A stretch of DNA of 64,000 nucleotides, from NCBI RefSeq assembly GCF_008271655.1, contig NZ_VKKX01000011.1, forward strand, positions 1-64,000. Reading direction: 5' to 3'. This DNA is from Gemmobacter caeruleus (GTDB lineage: Bacteria; Pseudomonadota; Alphaproteobacteria; Rhodobacterales; Rhodobacteraceae). Position numbers and translations under genes: made by a program. The notes below the pieces were generated by a model, which worked only from the letters and a program-made list of their open reading frames with translations, did no database searches and had not been told where the DNA came from. This document shows, piece by piece, positions 9,648 through 18,610 of this stretch (its first letter is position 1; each line of letters begins with the position of its first letter).

Positions 9648-11840
9648 TCAGATCGACGGCTCATGCCGTGTTGCGTTGGGGTGCCCGGCCGGGGGTGCCC
9701 CCAGCGGCGCGGGCGCCGTGCCGACCGACGCGCGGCGTTTCAGCCGCTTGATGACGACCGGGCAGGTGGTCTCGGACTGGTAAAGCACCTGGCAATGCAG
9801 GCAGTTCACGCATTCATTCGGGTTGATCTCGCCCGTCGGGTGGATGGCCTGAACCGGGCAATGGTTCGCGCAGCTCTGGCAGGGGTTGCCGCATTCCTTG
9901 TAGCGCTTCAGCCAGTCGAACATGCGCATCCGGGCCGGGATCGCCAGCGCCGCGCCCAGCGGGCAGAGATAGCGGCAGTAGAACCGCTCCACGAACAGCC
10001 CCGCGATCAGCAGCGCCGCCGCATAGGCCACGAAAGGCCAGGCGCGCACGAATTTCAGGATGATCGCGGTCTTGAACGGTTCCACCTCGGCCAGATGTTC
10101 GGCCTGTTCGATGCTCATCAGCGAAACGCCGAACAGCCCGAGGAAGATCATGTATTTCAGCGGCCAAAGCCGTTCATGCAGGCCCCAGGGCAGGGTCCAT
10201 TGCGGCACATGCAGGGCGCGGGCGATGCGGTTGGTCAGCTCTTGCAGCGCGCCAAAGGGGCAGAGCCAGCCGCAATAGGCGCCGCGCCCCCAGAACAGCA
10301 GCGCCGCCGCCACCGCGAACCACAGGATGAAGGTCAGCGGATCCAGCAGAAAGGCCTGCCAGCTGAACCCCGAGACCAGCGCGCCGAACAGCGCCATCAG
10401 GTTGACGACCGAAAGCTGGGCATTGGCGTAAAAGCCCAGAAACACCAGCGTCACCGTCAGAAAACCCATGCGGAACCACAGGAAGGCCCGCGCCCGCCGG
10501 GTGGCCCAGGACTGGAAGAAGAACATCGCCGTCAGCACGAACAGCATCACGGCCAGCACGACGATTTCGGTCTGGCTGCCGCGCCAGATCTTTTTCCACA
10601 GATCTGCCTGGGCGGCGCCTTCGTCTTGCGTGGCGATGGTGGTCGCGGCCTCGGGCTGCGGGGCGACGGGCTGCGCCTTGAGATAGGTCTGCGGCAGCTG
10701 ATAGCCCAGATCGAAGGTGGTAAAGACCTTTTCGATCGGCCCGACCTCACGCTGCACCAGCAATTGCACGCGGAACGGCCGGGTCGGGTCAAAGCCGGTC
10801 TCGGCGGGGATGCGGAACAGGTCCATCTCGGTCATGTCGGGCGCGCCCTCGGCGCCAAGCGCCACGATGCGGCGGTGCATCTTGTCGCGGAAGCGGACCG
10901 AGACATCGTCCTGGATCAGCACGATCCGGTCAAAGATGCCGCCGCGCACATAGCCCGACCCCTTGAAGCTGTAGATGCCGCGCCCGGCCAGCAACAGCGC
11001 GCTGTCGCCCGGTTGCAGCCAGCCAGCAAGGTTGGTGTAATCCTGTTCGCCCAGCAGGGCACGGCCGATGCCGGGCACCGAGACAAGCGCCGCCTGCATC
11101 TCGATGAAGGGGGTGGCCGGGGCCTCGGTCAGCGCGCGTTCGGCGGCGCGCGGGTCGTCCAGCGTGGCGAAGGCCGCGTTGACCTGCCCCACATCCAGCG
11201 ACAGACGGCGCAGCGTGCCGTCGCCCTCCATCGCCGACCAGTCGGCGGGGGCCTTGGCCTCGGGGTCGATCTCCAGCTTCGGGCCGATATCGGCGGCCTC
11301 GGCCTTCAGCCCGCCCAGACCAAGCGCCCGCGCGACCTTGAGCCCCGAACGCACGATGGAATCGTCGATCACCATCACGGTGACCGTCGCGCCCGAGATG
11401 ATGTCCACGTCATGCGCGGTGCCACCCGATTGCGCCTCGGCCACCAGATCAAGACCGATATAGGCTGCGGCCAGCGCCTTGATCTTGGCATCCGGGATGC
11501 CGATTAGCACGATCGGTTCGGAATGCTTGAGCAGTTGAAGCCCGATCACATGGGCGCTGTCATCGACGGCGACCATGGTGTGAATGGGCTTGCCGGAATA
11601 GCCGGTGGTGCCGACGAAATCGCTGGTGACGAAGGCCCAGCCGATCGTCTGCCCGCCTTTCAGCACCGGCGCTACGGCCAGATCGGCCCGTTCGGGGCCA
11701 AAGCCCTCGGCGCCGGGCACCAGATCGGCGGCACTGATCTTGGACAGGTAGCCCCCCAGCACGGTGTCGGCATGCGCGCCGCTGAGCGAGAGGACAAGGG
11801 CCAGCAGGATGCCGGCAAGGCGAAGGCAAAACGGAATCAT
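9648..11840 (-). CDS. nosR: NosR, flavin- and FeS-containing membrane protein for N2O reduction
   Basis: NosR is a membrane flavoprotein needed for nosZ expression and for electron delivery to NosZ. The 730-residue protein has a signal peptide (about residues 1-24). A periplasmic FMN-binding domain has SGATVT at 149-154, where Thr154 is the likely covalent FMN site made by NosX. Several membrane helices follow, with two CxxxCP motifs (CGWLCPFG, CRYLCPLG). The C-terminal ferredoxin-like part holds CGNPCQSCANHCP and CVNCLHC cysteines for two 4Fe-4S clusters. The start overlaps the nosC stop by ATGA. Confidence 0.96.
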   Translation of the reverse strand: MIPFCLRLAGILLALVLSLSGAHADTVLGGYLSKISAADLVPGAEGFGPERADLAVAPVLKGGQTIGWAFVTSDFVGTTGYSGKPIHTMVAVDDSAHVIGLQLLKHSEPIVLIGIPDAKIKALAAAYIGLDLVAEAQSGGTAHDVDIISGATVTVMVIDDSIVRSGLKVARALGLGGLKAEAADIGPKLEIDPEAKAPADWSAMEGDGTLRRLSLDVGQVNAAFATLDDPRAAERALTEAPATPFIEMQAALVSVPGIGRALLGEQDYTNLAGWLQPGDSALLLAGRGIYSFKGSGYVRGGIFDRIVLIQDDVSVRFRDKMHRRIVALGAEGAPDMTEMDLFRIPAETGFDPTRPFRVQLLVQREVGPIEKVFTTFDLGYQLPQTYLKAQPVAPQPEAATTIATQDEGAAQADLWKKIWRGSQTEIVVLAVMLFVLTAMFFFQSWATRRARAFLWFRMGFLTVTLVFLGFYANAQLSVVNLMALFGALVSGFSWQAFLLDPLTFILWFAVAAALLFWGRGAYCGWLCPFGALQELTNRIARALHVPQWTLPWGLHERLWPLKYMIFLGLFGVSLMSIEQAEHLAEVEPFKTAIILKFVRAWPFVAYAAALLIAGLFVERFYCRYLCPLGAALAIPARMRMFDWLKRYKECGNPCQSCANHCPVQAIHPTGEINPNECVNCLHCQVLYQSETTCPVVIKRLKRRASVGTAPAPLGAPPAGHPNATRHEPSI

Positions 11841-12295
11841 CGGGCAACCTCTTGGATGCGCCCGTTGCTTGCCATGCCGCCGCGCGACGATTCTTGACCA
11901 AACTCAAGCGTCGCCGATCCTGTGACGAAAAATCTTGCGGATGCGGGGGGCAGCGGGGGCGCGCGCGGCCAGGCGGTGCGCTGCGCGCGCAGCCAGGGGG
12001 TGACGCAGGCGGGGCGGGCCGGGTCGGCCCGGCGCGCAAGGCGGGCGGGTGTGGCCAGGGGCGCCGCGGGCGGCACATAGCCATGCAGTGCGGCACAGGC
12101 GATGCAGGTGCAGCAGCGCTCTGACAGGGGGGCGGGGCGGCCCTGATCATCCAGCAGGATGCGCGCGGGCCCGCCTTCGGCGCAGATCACCAGTTCCGTC
12201 AGGCCAGCCGATCCGGCAACAGGTGCCGCACCCGCGCCGACCAGGGCCAGCGCAAGTGTCAGGATCAGGGCAAGGCAAAACCGGGCGTTGTGCAT
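11837..12295 (-). CDS. nosC: NosC-like small protein with CxxCxxC motif, first gene of the nos cluster
   Basis: This 152-residue protein has a hydrophobic N-terminus resembling a signal peptide (LALILTLALALVGAG). A cysteine cluster, RCCTCIACAAL (about residues 60-70), contains CxxCxxC. Paracoccus denitrificans has nosC, of unknown function and with such a motif, at exactly this position before nosR; the name here rests on that position and motif. The Ala/Pro/Arg-rich C-terminal half looks disordered. No convincing ribosome binding site precedes ATG 12295 and the FNR-like box is only about 36 bases away, so the message may be leaderless. Confidence 0.72.
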   Translation of the reverse strand: MHNARFCLALILTLALALVGAGAAPVAGSAGLTELVICAEGGPARILLDDQGRPAPLSERCCTCIACAALHGYVPPAAPLATPARLARRADPARPACVTPWLRAQRTAWPRAPPLPPASARFFVTGSATLEFGQESSRGGMASNGRIQEVAR

Positions 12296-12330
12296 CCCGG
12301 CGAGTGTAGCCCGCGTCGTGCTGCGCTTCT

Positions 12331-12344
12331 ATGACTTAAATCAA
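12331..12344 (-). promoter_or_regulatory. FNR/NnrR-type box upstream of nosC
   Basis: On the minus strand the site reads TTGATTTAAGTCAT, one mismatch from TTGAY-N4-RTCAA, the site used by FNR, FnrP and NnrR regulators of denitrification. It is centred about 42 bases upstream of the nosC start codon. A class II activator site at -41.5 would therefore put transcription start almost on the start codon. The box also overlaps the stop codon of the YjbR-like gene. It is the only such box noticed around the nos genes. Confidence 0.7.
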
Positions 12345-12700
12345 GCGCCGTGCTGGCCGGCATCCCATTCCTTCAGCAGCCGCTTTGGCGCCATCGCCCG
12401 CCAGTCGGCGATCAGCCGGTGGCGCGCCCAATCCGGGTCGATCTGTCCCGCCCGCACCAGCACCAGCGCGCTGCGCGCATAATGGGGATGCAGGAAAAAG
12501 CGGTCAGGGTCGGCTTGCATCAGCATCTCGCGTTCGTCGAACCCCGCCTTGAACACGGCCGCATCCTCATAGGGCGACCACCAGCACCACATCTTGCCAT
12601 GGGACTTGAGCACCTCATGCCCCCAGGGCCGGGCCTCGGTCACCCCGGGCAGGCAGAGCGACAGGGCAAGCGCCTTCAACTCGGGCCAGGTGGCAATCAT
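12341..12700 (-). CDS. YjbR/MmcQ-like protein
   Basis: This 119-residue protein matches the small YjbR (CyaY-like fold) family through the blocks LPGVTEARPWGHEVLKSHGK and KAGFDEREML. Members are widespread and often called DNA-binding, but no firm reaction is known. ATG 12700 is used; an upstream extension has no homologous look. It lies 34 bases downstream of polA on the same strand and its end runs into the nosC regulatory box. Confidence 0.75.
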   Translation of the reverse strand: MIATWPELKALALSLCLPGVTEARPWGHEVLKSHGKMWCWWSPYEDAAVFKAGFDEREMLMQADPDRFFLHPHYARSALVLVRAGQIDPDWARHRLIADWRAMAPKRLLKEWDAGQHGA

Positions 12701-12734
12701 GGCGCCATGGCTCCGCCGGGCGGCAGTGGCAGGC

Positions 12735-15545
12735 TCAATGCGCCGCCGCCCAAGTGGCGCCGCGCCCGGCATCGGCCCGCAGGTGAACCGACAGTTTCAC
12801 AGCCGGTTCGCTGGCGCCTTCCATCACGTCGCGGGCGGTGGAAATCAGGCGGTCGGCCTGATCCTCGGCCACCTCGAACAGCAATTCGTCATGCACCTGA
12901 AGCAGCATCTTTGCGTCGATCCCCGCGATGGCCGCGGGCATGCGGATCATCGCGCGGCGGATTACATCGGCCGCGGTGCCCTGGATCGGCGCGTTGATCG
13001 CGGCGCGTTTGGCAAAGCCGGCGCCGGGGCCCTTGGCGTTGATTTCGGGCGTGTGGATCTTGCGGCCGAACAGGGTCTGCACAAATCCGTTAGCCTTGGC
13101 GAAGGCCACGGTGTCATCCATATAGGCGCGGATGCCGGGGAAACGTTCAAAGTAGCGGTCGATGAAGCCCTGCGCCTCGGCCCGGGGAATGCGCAGGTTG
13201 CGCGCCAGACCAAAGCCGGAAATGCCGTAGATCACGCCGAAATTGATCGCCTTGGCCTGCCGGCGCACCATCGGGTCCATCCCCTCGACCGGCACGCCGA
13301 ACATTTCGGAGGCGGTCATGGCGTGAATGTCCAGCCCGTCGCGGAAAGCCTGTTTCAGCGCCGGGATGTCGGCGATATGGGCGAGGATGCGCAGCTCGAT
13401 CTGGCTGTAATCGAGGCTGACCAGCACCCGGCCCTCGGGCGCCACGAAAGCCTCGCGGATGCGACGGCCTTCTTCGGTGCGGACGGGGATGTTTTGCAGG
13501 TTCGGATCGGTCGAGGCGAGCCGCCCGGTATTCGCCCCGGCGATGGAATAAGAGGTATGCACCCGCCCGGTTTCGGGGTGGATATGGTCTTGCAGCGTGT
13601 CGGTATAGGTGGATTTCAGCTTGGCGATCTGCCGCCAGTCCAGCACCCGCGCCGCCAGCCGCGCCCCTTGCGGGTGGCTGTCTTCCAGCGTGGTCACATC
13701 CTCCAGCACATCGGCGCCGGTGGCATAGGCGCCGGTCTTGCCCTTTTCGCCGCCGGGCACCTGCATCTGGTCAAACAGGATCTCGCCCAGTTGCTTGGGG
13801 CTGCCCACGTTGAACTTCGAGCCGGCGATGTCGTGGATTTCCTCCTCCAGCTGCACCAGCTTTTGCGCGAAGGCATTGGACATGCGCGCCAGCACGTCGC
13901 GATCCACCTTGACGCCGGCCATTTCCATATCGGCCAGCACTGGCACCAGCGGACGTTCCAGCGTCTCATACACCGTGGTCACGCGGGCGCGGTGCAGTTG
14001 CGGGCTGAAACGCTGCCACAGGCGCAGCGTCACATCCGCATCCTCGGCCGCGTATTTCACCGCGTCCGTGATGCCGACCTGATCAAAGGTGATGGCCGAT
14101 TTGCCGCTGCCCAGCAGGGTCTTGATCGGGATCGGGCTATGGCCCAGATAGCGGTCCGACAGTTCGTCCATGCCGTGATTATGCAGTCCGCCATGCAGCG
14201 CATAGCTTTGCAGCATGGTGTCCGCGATCGGGGCCATGCGGATGCCATGCCGCGCCATGATCTTGAAATCATACTTGATGTTCTGCCCGATCTTGAGGAT
14301 GGCCGCATCCTCCAGCACCGGCTTCAGCGCGGCCAGCACGGTGTCGAGCGGCAATTGCCCTTCGACCAGCGCGTCGCTGGCGAACAGGTCGCCGCCACCC
14401 TGACGATGCCCGACCGGGATGTAACAGGCTCGGCCCGCCTCTACCGCCAGCGACAGGCCCACCAGATCGGCGCGCATTTCGTCAAGGCTGGTGGTCTCGG
14501 TGTCAAAGGCCACATGACCCGCCGCGCGAATGCGGGCGATCCAATCGGCCAGCGCCTCGGGCGTGGTGACGCTTTCATAACCGTCATGATCGAAGGGCAG
14601 CGCCACGGGGGCAGGGCTGTCTTCGGCCGGGGCGGCCGTGGGGGCGGGCGGCGGCGTGATGTCAAGCTTGTCGGCCACGCGTTTGGTCAGGGTGCGAAAC
14701 TCCATCGCGTTGAGAAAGGTCATCAACGTCTCGGGTTCCGGTTCGCGCACCTCAAGGCTTTCCAGCGTGAAATCCAGCGGAGTGTCGCATTTCAGCGTGA
14801 CCAACTCCTTGGAGACCCGGATCTGGTCGGCGAAATTCACCAGAGTCTCGCGGCGCTTCGGTTGCTTGATCTCGCTGGCCCGGGCGAGCAGGGTTTCCAG
14901 ATCGCCATATTCCTGAATGAGCAGCGCCGCCGTCTTGATGCCGATCCCCGGCGCGCCGGGCACGTTATCCACACTGTCGCCCGCCAGCGACTGCACATCG
15001 ACCACCCGGTCGGGCGCGACGCCGAATTTCTCGAATACCTCGTCGCGGTCGATGGTCTTGTTCTTCATGGCATCAAACATCACGACACCATCGCCGATCA
15101 ACTGCATCAGATCCTTGTCAGAGGAAATGATCGTCACCCGCCCGCCGGCATCGCGCGCCTGACAGGACAGGGTGGCGATGATGTCATCGGCCTCATAGCC
15201 CTCGGTCTCGATACAGGCGATGTTGAAGGCGCGGGTCGCCTCGCGCGTCAGGGGGAATTGCGGGCGCAGATCCTCGGGCAGTTCGGGGCGGTTGGCCTTG
15301 TAGGCCGGAAAGATCTCGTTGCGAAAGGTTTTCGACGAATGATCGAAGATCACCGCGACATGGGTCGGCGCGTCGCCCGACTTGTTCCCCTCGATGTAGC
15401 GGAACAGCATGTTGCAGAACCCGGCCACCGCGCCGATCGGCAGGCCATCGGTCTTGCGGGTCAAGGGCGGCAGCGCGTGATAGGCGCGAAAGATGAAGGC
15501 CGACCCGTCGATCAGGTGCAGATGGCAGCCCTTGCCGAAATTCAT
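12735..15545 (-). CDS. polA: DNA polymerase I
   Basis: PolA fills gaps during repair and removes RNA primers. The 936-residue protein has all three domains. The N-terminal 5'-3' exonuclease begins HLIDGSAFIFRAYHALPP. The 3'-5' exonuclease has an intact DTET motif (Asp348). The polymerase domain shows motif A DYSQIELRI (Asp712), the O-helix RRQAKAINFGVIYG and motif C QVHDELLFEV (Asp886). An intact proofreading motif distinguishes it from Taq-like forms. ATG 15545 follows AGGGGG; an in-frame upstream extension to 15602 is unlikely. It is separated from the antiporter operon by 61 bases on the same strand. Confidence 0.97.
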   Translation of the reverse strand: MNFGKGCHLHLIDGSAFIFRAYHALPPLTRKTDGLPIGAVAGFCNMLFRYIEGNKSGDAPTHVAVIFDHSSKTFRNEIFPAYKANRPELPEDLRPQFPLTREATRAFNIACIETEGYEADDIIATLSCQARDAGGRVTIISSDKDLMQLIGDGVVMFDAMKNKTIDRDEVFEKFGVAPDRVVDVQSLAGDSVDNVPGAPGIGIKTAALLIQEYGDLETLLARASEIKQPKRRETLVNFADQIRVSKELVTLKCDTPLDFTLESLEVREPEPETLMTFLNAMEFRTLTKRVADKLDITPPPAPTAAPAEDSPAPVALPFDHDGYESVTTPEALADWIARIRAAGHVAFDTETTSLDEMRADLVGLSLAVEAGRACYIPVGHRQGGGDLFASDALVEGQLPLDTVLAALKPVLEDAAILKIGQNIKYDFKIMARHGIRMAPIADTMLQSYALHGGLHNHGMDELSDRYLGHSPIPIKTLLGSGKSAITFDQVGITDAVKYAAEDADVTLRLWQRFSPQLHRARVTTVYETLERPLVPVLADMEMAGVKVDRDVLARMSNAFAQKLVQLEEEIHDIAGSKFNVGSPKQLGEILFDQMQVPGGEKGKTGAYATGADVLEDVTTLEDSHPQGARLAARVLDWRQIAKLKSTYTDTLQDHIHPETGRVHTSYSIAGANTGRLASTDPNLQNIPVRTEEGRRIREAFVAPEGRVLVSLDYSQIELRILAHIADIPALKQAFRDGLDIHAMTASEMFGVPVEGMDPMVRRQAKAINFGVIYGISGFGLARNLRIPRAEAQGFIDRYFERFPGIRAYMDDTVAFAKANGFVQTLFGRKIHTPEINAKGPGAGFAKRAAINAPIQGTAADVIRRAMIRMPAAIAGIDAKMLLQVHDELLFEVAEDQADRLISTARDVMEGASEPAVKLSVHLRADAGRGATWAAAH

Positions 15546-15606
15546 GTCATCCCCCTTCGCGCGTTTTGCCCAGATATGGCAGAAAGCGCCGCGGGGTGCC
15601 ACCCGC

Positions 15607-16005
15607 TCAGGTCGGGCGGCCGGGGGGCGGGGGCGGGGTCAGTTCCGGCTGCATCGGCAGGTCGCTCAGGTCCAGCGTGGCCCAGGTCCGTTCGCCGCCC
15701 GTCGGCGGCAGGTCGGCGGCAGTGACATGGCGCGCCATCCAGGCCTTTGCGATGAAGTTGGCGGTGATCGGCGCGGTCAGGAACAGGAACAGCGTGATCA
15801 GCAATTCGTGCCAGCTCACCCCGCCATTGACCAGCGCATACCCCATGGAGGCCAGCAGCACCCCGCCCACGCCCAGCGTGCTGGCCTTGGTGGGGGCGTG
15901 CAGCCGCGTCATCAGGTCGGGCAGTTTCACCAGCCCGTAGGAACCCACCAGCCCGAAGACGCCGCCGATGACCAGAAGAACGGAGATGAGGATGTCTGCG
16001 ATCAT
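15607..16005 (-). CDS. mnhG: Na+/H+ antiporter subunit MnhG
   Basis: MnhG is a small membrane subunit of the multi-subunit Mnh/Mrp/Pha monovalent cation/proton antiporter. The 132-residue protein has three hydrophobic segments and the family block GLVKLPDLMTRLHAPTKAST. A proline-rich cytoplasmic tail (LTPPPPPGRPT) follows. It is the last gene of the antiporter operon, four bases after mnhF. Confidence 0.94.
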   Translation of the reverse strand: MIADILISVLLVIGGVFGLVGSYGLVKLPDLMTRLHAPTKASTLGVGGVLLASMGYALVNGGVSWHELLITLFLFLTAPITANFIAKAWMARHVTAADLPPTGGERTWATLDLSDLPMQPELTPPPPPGRPT

Positions 16006-16009
16006 GGCC

Positions 16010-16279
16010 CTACTCGATGATATCGCCGCGCAGGATGAACTTGGCATAGGCCACCGAGGACACAAAGCCGGTCATCGCGAACAGCATCGACGCCTCGAAA
16101 TAGAGGCCCGATTTGTGGTGCATGCCATACAGCACGATCAGCGCGATCATGTTCACCACCATCGTATCCAGCGCAAGGATGCGGTCGGGGATGGTGGGGG
16201 CGAACATCACCCGCCACAGGCAGATCAGCAGGCCCAGCCCGAAACAGGCAAAGGCGAATGTCATGGCCATTTCGATCAT
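16010..16279 (-). CDS. mnhF: Na+/H+ antiporter subunit MnhF
   Basis: This 89-residue subunit has three membrane segments and the family block PTIPDRILALDTMVVN, which surrounds the conserved acidic residue of MnhF. ATG 16279 overlaps the mnhE stop as ATGA. Length and position between mnhE and mnhG are canonical. Confidence 0.94.
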   Translation of the reverse strand: MIEMAMTFAFACFGLGLLICLWRVMFAPTIPDRILALDTMVVNMIALIVLYGMHHKSGLYFEASMLFAMTGFVSSVAYAKFILRGDIIE

Positions 16280-16767
16280 GCGAAGATCCTTTTCAGCCGG
16301 GATTCGTAGCGCGCCTTGATGTCATCGCGCACCGCGTCGGGGTCGGTGGCATCAAGGCAATGCACCAGCAGGGCCTTGCCATCGGCCGACAGATCGGCGG
16401 TGACGGTGCCGGGGGTCATGGTGATCGTGCCGGCCAGCACCGTGATCGCCTCGGGCGAGGTCACGTCCAGCGGCACGGTCACCCAGGCGGGGTTCAGCTT
16501 GGCCGCGGGGCGGAACAGCACGATCATCGCGACGGTGATGTTGGACTTGATGATGTCCCAGAACACGATCCCCACATATTCCACCGCCGCTGGCCAGTTG
16601 CGGATCAGCGGGCGGTCGGGCCAGTAGGGGGCGGTCAGGATGGGCAGGATGATGCCCATGATCGCCGCAAAGACCAGGCTGCCCCATTTGAATTCGTTGA
16701 CCAGCATCAGCCAGGTCACGATCAGCAGCAGGGTCAGACCCGGATGAGGCACCAGTTTGCGCAGCAT
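16276..16767 (-). CDS. mnhE: Na+/H+ antiporter subunit MnhE
   Basis: This subunit of about 163 residues has N-terminal membrane segments and a C-terminal soluble part carrying ITMTPGTVTADLSADG, the MnhE signature. ATG 16767 shares its A with the TGA of mnhD; a TTG one codon earlier is less likely. Coupled translation with mnhD and mnhF is expected. Confidence 0.94.
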   Translation of the reverse strand: MLRKLVPHPGLTLLLIVTWLMLVNEFKWGSLVFAAIMGIILPILTAPYWPDRPLIRNWPAAVEYVGIVFWDIIKSNITVAMIVLFRPAAKLNPAWVTVPLDVTSPEAITVLAGTITMTPGTVTADLSADGKALLVHCLDATDPDAVRDDIKARYESRLKRIFA

Positions 16768-18278
16768 CAATGCTCCTCCCCCAGCTTGTTCGCCGCGATA
16801 TAGGCGGCGGGGTCATGCAGTTCGGCCGCCGTCTCGGCCAGCCAGGTGCTGACCGGCCCGGCCGCCAGCGTCAGCCCGACCAGCCCCGCGATCAGCGCGC
16901 CGGTGGCGACAAAGGCCAGCGGCTGCGCCGGATGCGGCACCGGCGTCGCCTGCGCGGCATGCGACTTCCAGAACAGGAGCGAGCCTGCCCGCGACAGGCC
17001 GATGATGACGACGAAGGACGATCCCAGGATCGTCGCCCAGATCAGCGGCTGAGCCAGGCCGCGCGTGGCATCAAGGATCATCAGCTTGCCCAGAAAGCCC
17101 GACAGCGGCGGCATCCCGGCGGCGGCGATGGCGCCGGCCATGAACAGGCCCGCGACCAGCCCCTGTTGCGCGATGGCGGGGCGGGCCTCGGTCAGGGTGC
17201 CGTCGATGCGCCGGGCCATGACCAGATCGGCAATCAGGAACAGCGCGGCGGCGGCCAGCGTGGAATGCAGCGCATAATACAGCGCGGCGGCGGTGGCGCC
17301 GGGGGTGAATTGCGCCACGGCGGCAAACAGCGTGCCCATCGAGGTGACGGCGGTAAAGGCCACCAGCCCCTGCACCTTGCGCGCACCCATCACCCCCACG
17401 GCGCCCACGGCCATGGTCACCAGCGCGGCCGGCAGCAGCAGATCGGCATAAAGCGTGCCGGTCGCCGGCAGGTCGGTCGGGAAGACCAGCGTATAGATGC
17501 GGATCACCGCATAGGCGCCGACCTTGGTCATCACCGCAAACAGCGCCGAAACCGGCCCGGGGGCCTGGGCATAGGTCGCGGGCAGCCAGACATGCAGCGG
17601 CACCAGCGCGCCCTTGATGGCAAAGACCATCAGCAACATCACCCCGGCCAGCCGGATCAGCGCGGCGTCGCCCTCGGGCAGGCCGGGCAGCTTGGCCGCC
17701 AGATCGGCCATGTTCAGCGTGCCGGTGACGGAATAGATCGTGGCCAGCCCGAACAGGAACAGGGTCGATCCGACCAGGTTATAGGCCACATATTGCACGC
17801 CCGCCTTCAGCCGGTCCTTGCCGCCGCCATGGATCATCAGGCCATAGCTGGCGATCAGCAGCACCTCGAAGAAGACGAACAGGTTGAAGGCGTCGCCGGT
17901 CAGAAAGGCGCCGCACACCCCCATCAGCTGAAACTGCCAGAGCGCGTGGAAATGCCGCCCGCGCGTATCCCATCCGGTGCCGATGGCGTAAAGCTGCACC
18001 ACCAGCGCCAGAAACGCGGTCAGCGCCACCATCAGCGCCGACAGCCGGTCCAGCACCAGCACGATGCCAAAGGGCGCGGGCCAGTTGCCCAAGAAATAGA
18101 CCTCTGGCCCCTCATGCGTCGCCCCCCAGAGCAGGCGCAGCGCGATGGCCAGCAAAAGGGCGGTCGCGGCGGTGGAAAATACCCGCGCCACCGGCAGCGT
18201 ATTGCGCAGCACCAGCAGGGTGAAGGCGCCCATGACGGCGGGCAGCACCACCGGCGCGATGATCCAGTGACCGATCAT
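16767..18278 (-). CDS. mnhD: Na+/H+ antiporter subunit MnhD
   Basis: MnhD is one of the two proton-pump-like subunits of the antiporter, homologous to NuoL/M/N of complex I. The 503-residue protein has about 14 membrane segments. Characteristic blocks include FFEVLLIASYGLM (with the conserved Glu), KAGVQYVAYNLVGSTLF and FAIKGALVPLHVWLPATYAQAP with the key Lys and His. It overlaps mnhC by ATGA. Confidence 0.95.
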   Translation of the reverse strand: MIGHWIIAPVVLPAVMGAFTLLVLRNTLPVARVFSTAATALLLAIALRLLWGATHEGPEVYFLGNWPAPFGIVLVLDRLSALMVALTAFLALVVQLYAIGTGWDTRGRHFHALWQFQLMGVCGAFLTGDAFNLFVFFEVLLIASYGLMIHGGGKDRLKAGVQYVAYNLVGSTLFLFGLATIYSVTGTLNMADLAAKLPGLPEGDAALIRLAGVMLLMVFAIKGALVPLHVWLPATYAQAPGPVSALFAVMTKVGAYAVIRIYTLVFPTDLPATGTLYADLLLPAALVTMAVGAVGVMGARKVQGLVAFTAVTSMGTLFAAVAQFTPGATAAALYYALHSTLAAAALFLIADLVMARRIDGTLTEARPAIAQQGLVAGLFMAGAIAAAGMPPLSGFLGKLMILDATRGLAQPLIWATILGSSFVVIIGLSRAGSLLFWKSHAAQATPVPHPAQPLAFVATGALIAGLVGLTLAAGPVSTWLAETAAELHDPAAYIAANKLGEEH

Positions 18279-18610
18279 TCCCGGCCCTCCTCATCGAGGT
18301 CCACCCGGTCATCGCCGGCCTCGAAAAAGGCGCCAAGCGCCAGCATGACCAGCACGGCGGTCATGCCGAAGGAAATCACGATCGCGGTCAGCACCAGCGC
18401 CTGCGGCATCGGGTCGGTATAGCCCGTGGCCGTCTTGGACAGGATCGGCGGCAGCCCCGCCACCACCCGCCCTGAGGCAAAGATGAAGACGTTGCAGGCG
18501 TAAGAAATCATGGTCAGCCCGACAATGACCGGAAAGGCCCGCAGCCGCAGGATCAGATAAAGGCCGACTGTGGTCATCACGCCGACGGCAGAGGCGACAA
18601 GCAGCTCCAT
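18275..18610 (-). CDS. mnhC: Na+/H+ antiporter subunit MnhC
   Basis: MnhC is the NuoK-like small subunit. The 111-residue protein has three membrane helices and the DPMPQALVLTAIVISFG block that identifies the family, with an acidic C-terminal tail. ATG 18610 forms a TGATG junction with the mnhAB stop; a GTG one codon earlier is possible. Confidence 0.95.
   Translation of the reverse strand: MELLVASAVGVMTTVGLYLILRLRAFPVIVGLTMISYACNVFIFASGRVVAGLPPILSKTATGYTDPMPQALVLTAIVISFGMTAVLVMLALGAFFEAGDDRVDLDEEGRE

Noticed and set aside
12594..15725. A 1043-codon open frame opposite polA
   Set aside because: It mirrors the strongly supported polymerase gene and has a His/Gly/Arg-rich composition typical of GC-rich antisense frames.
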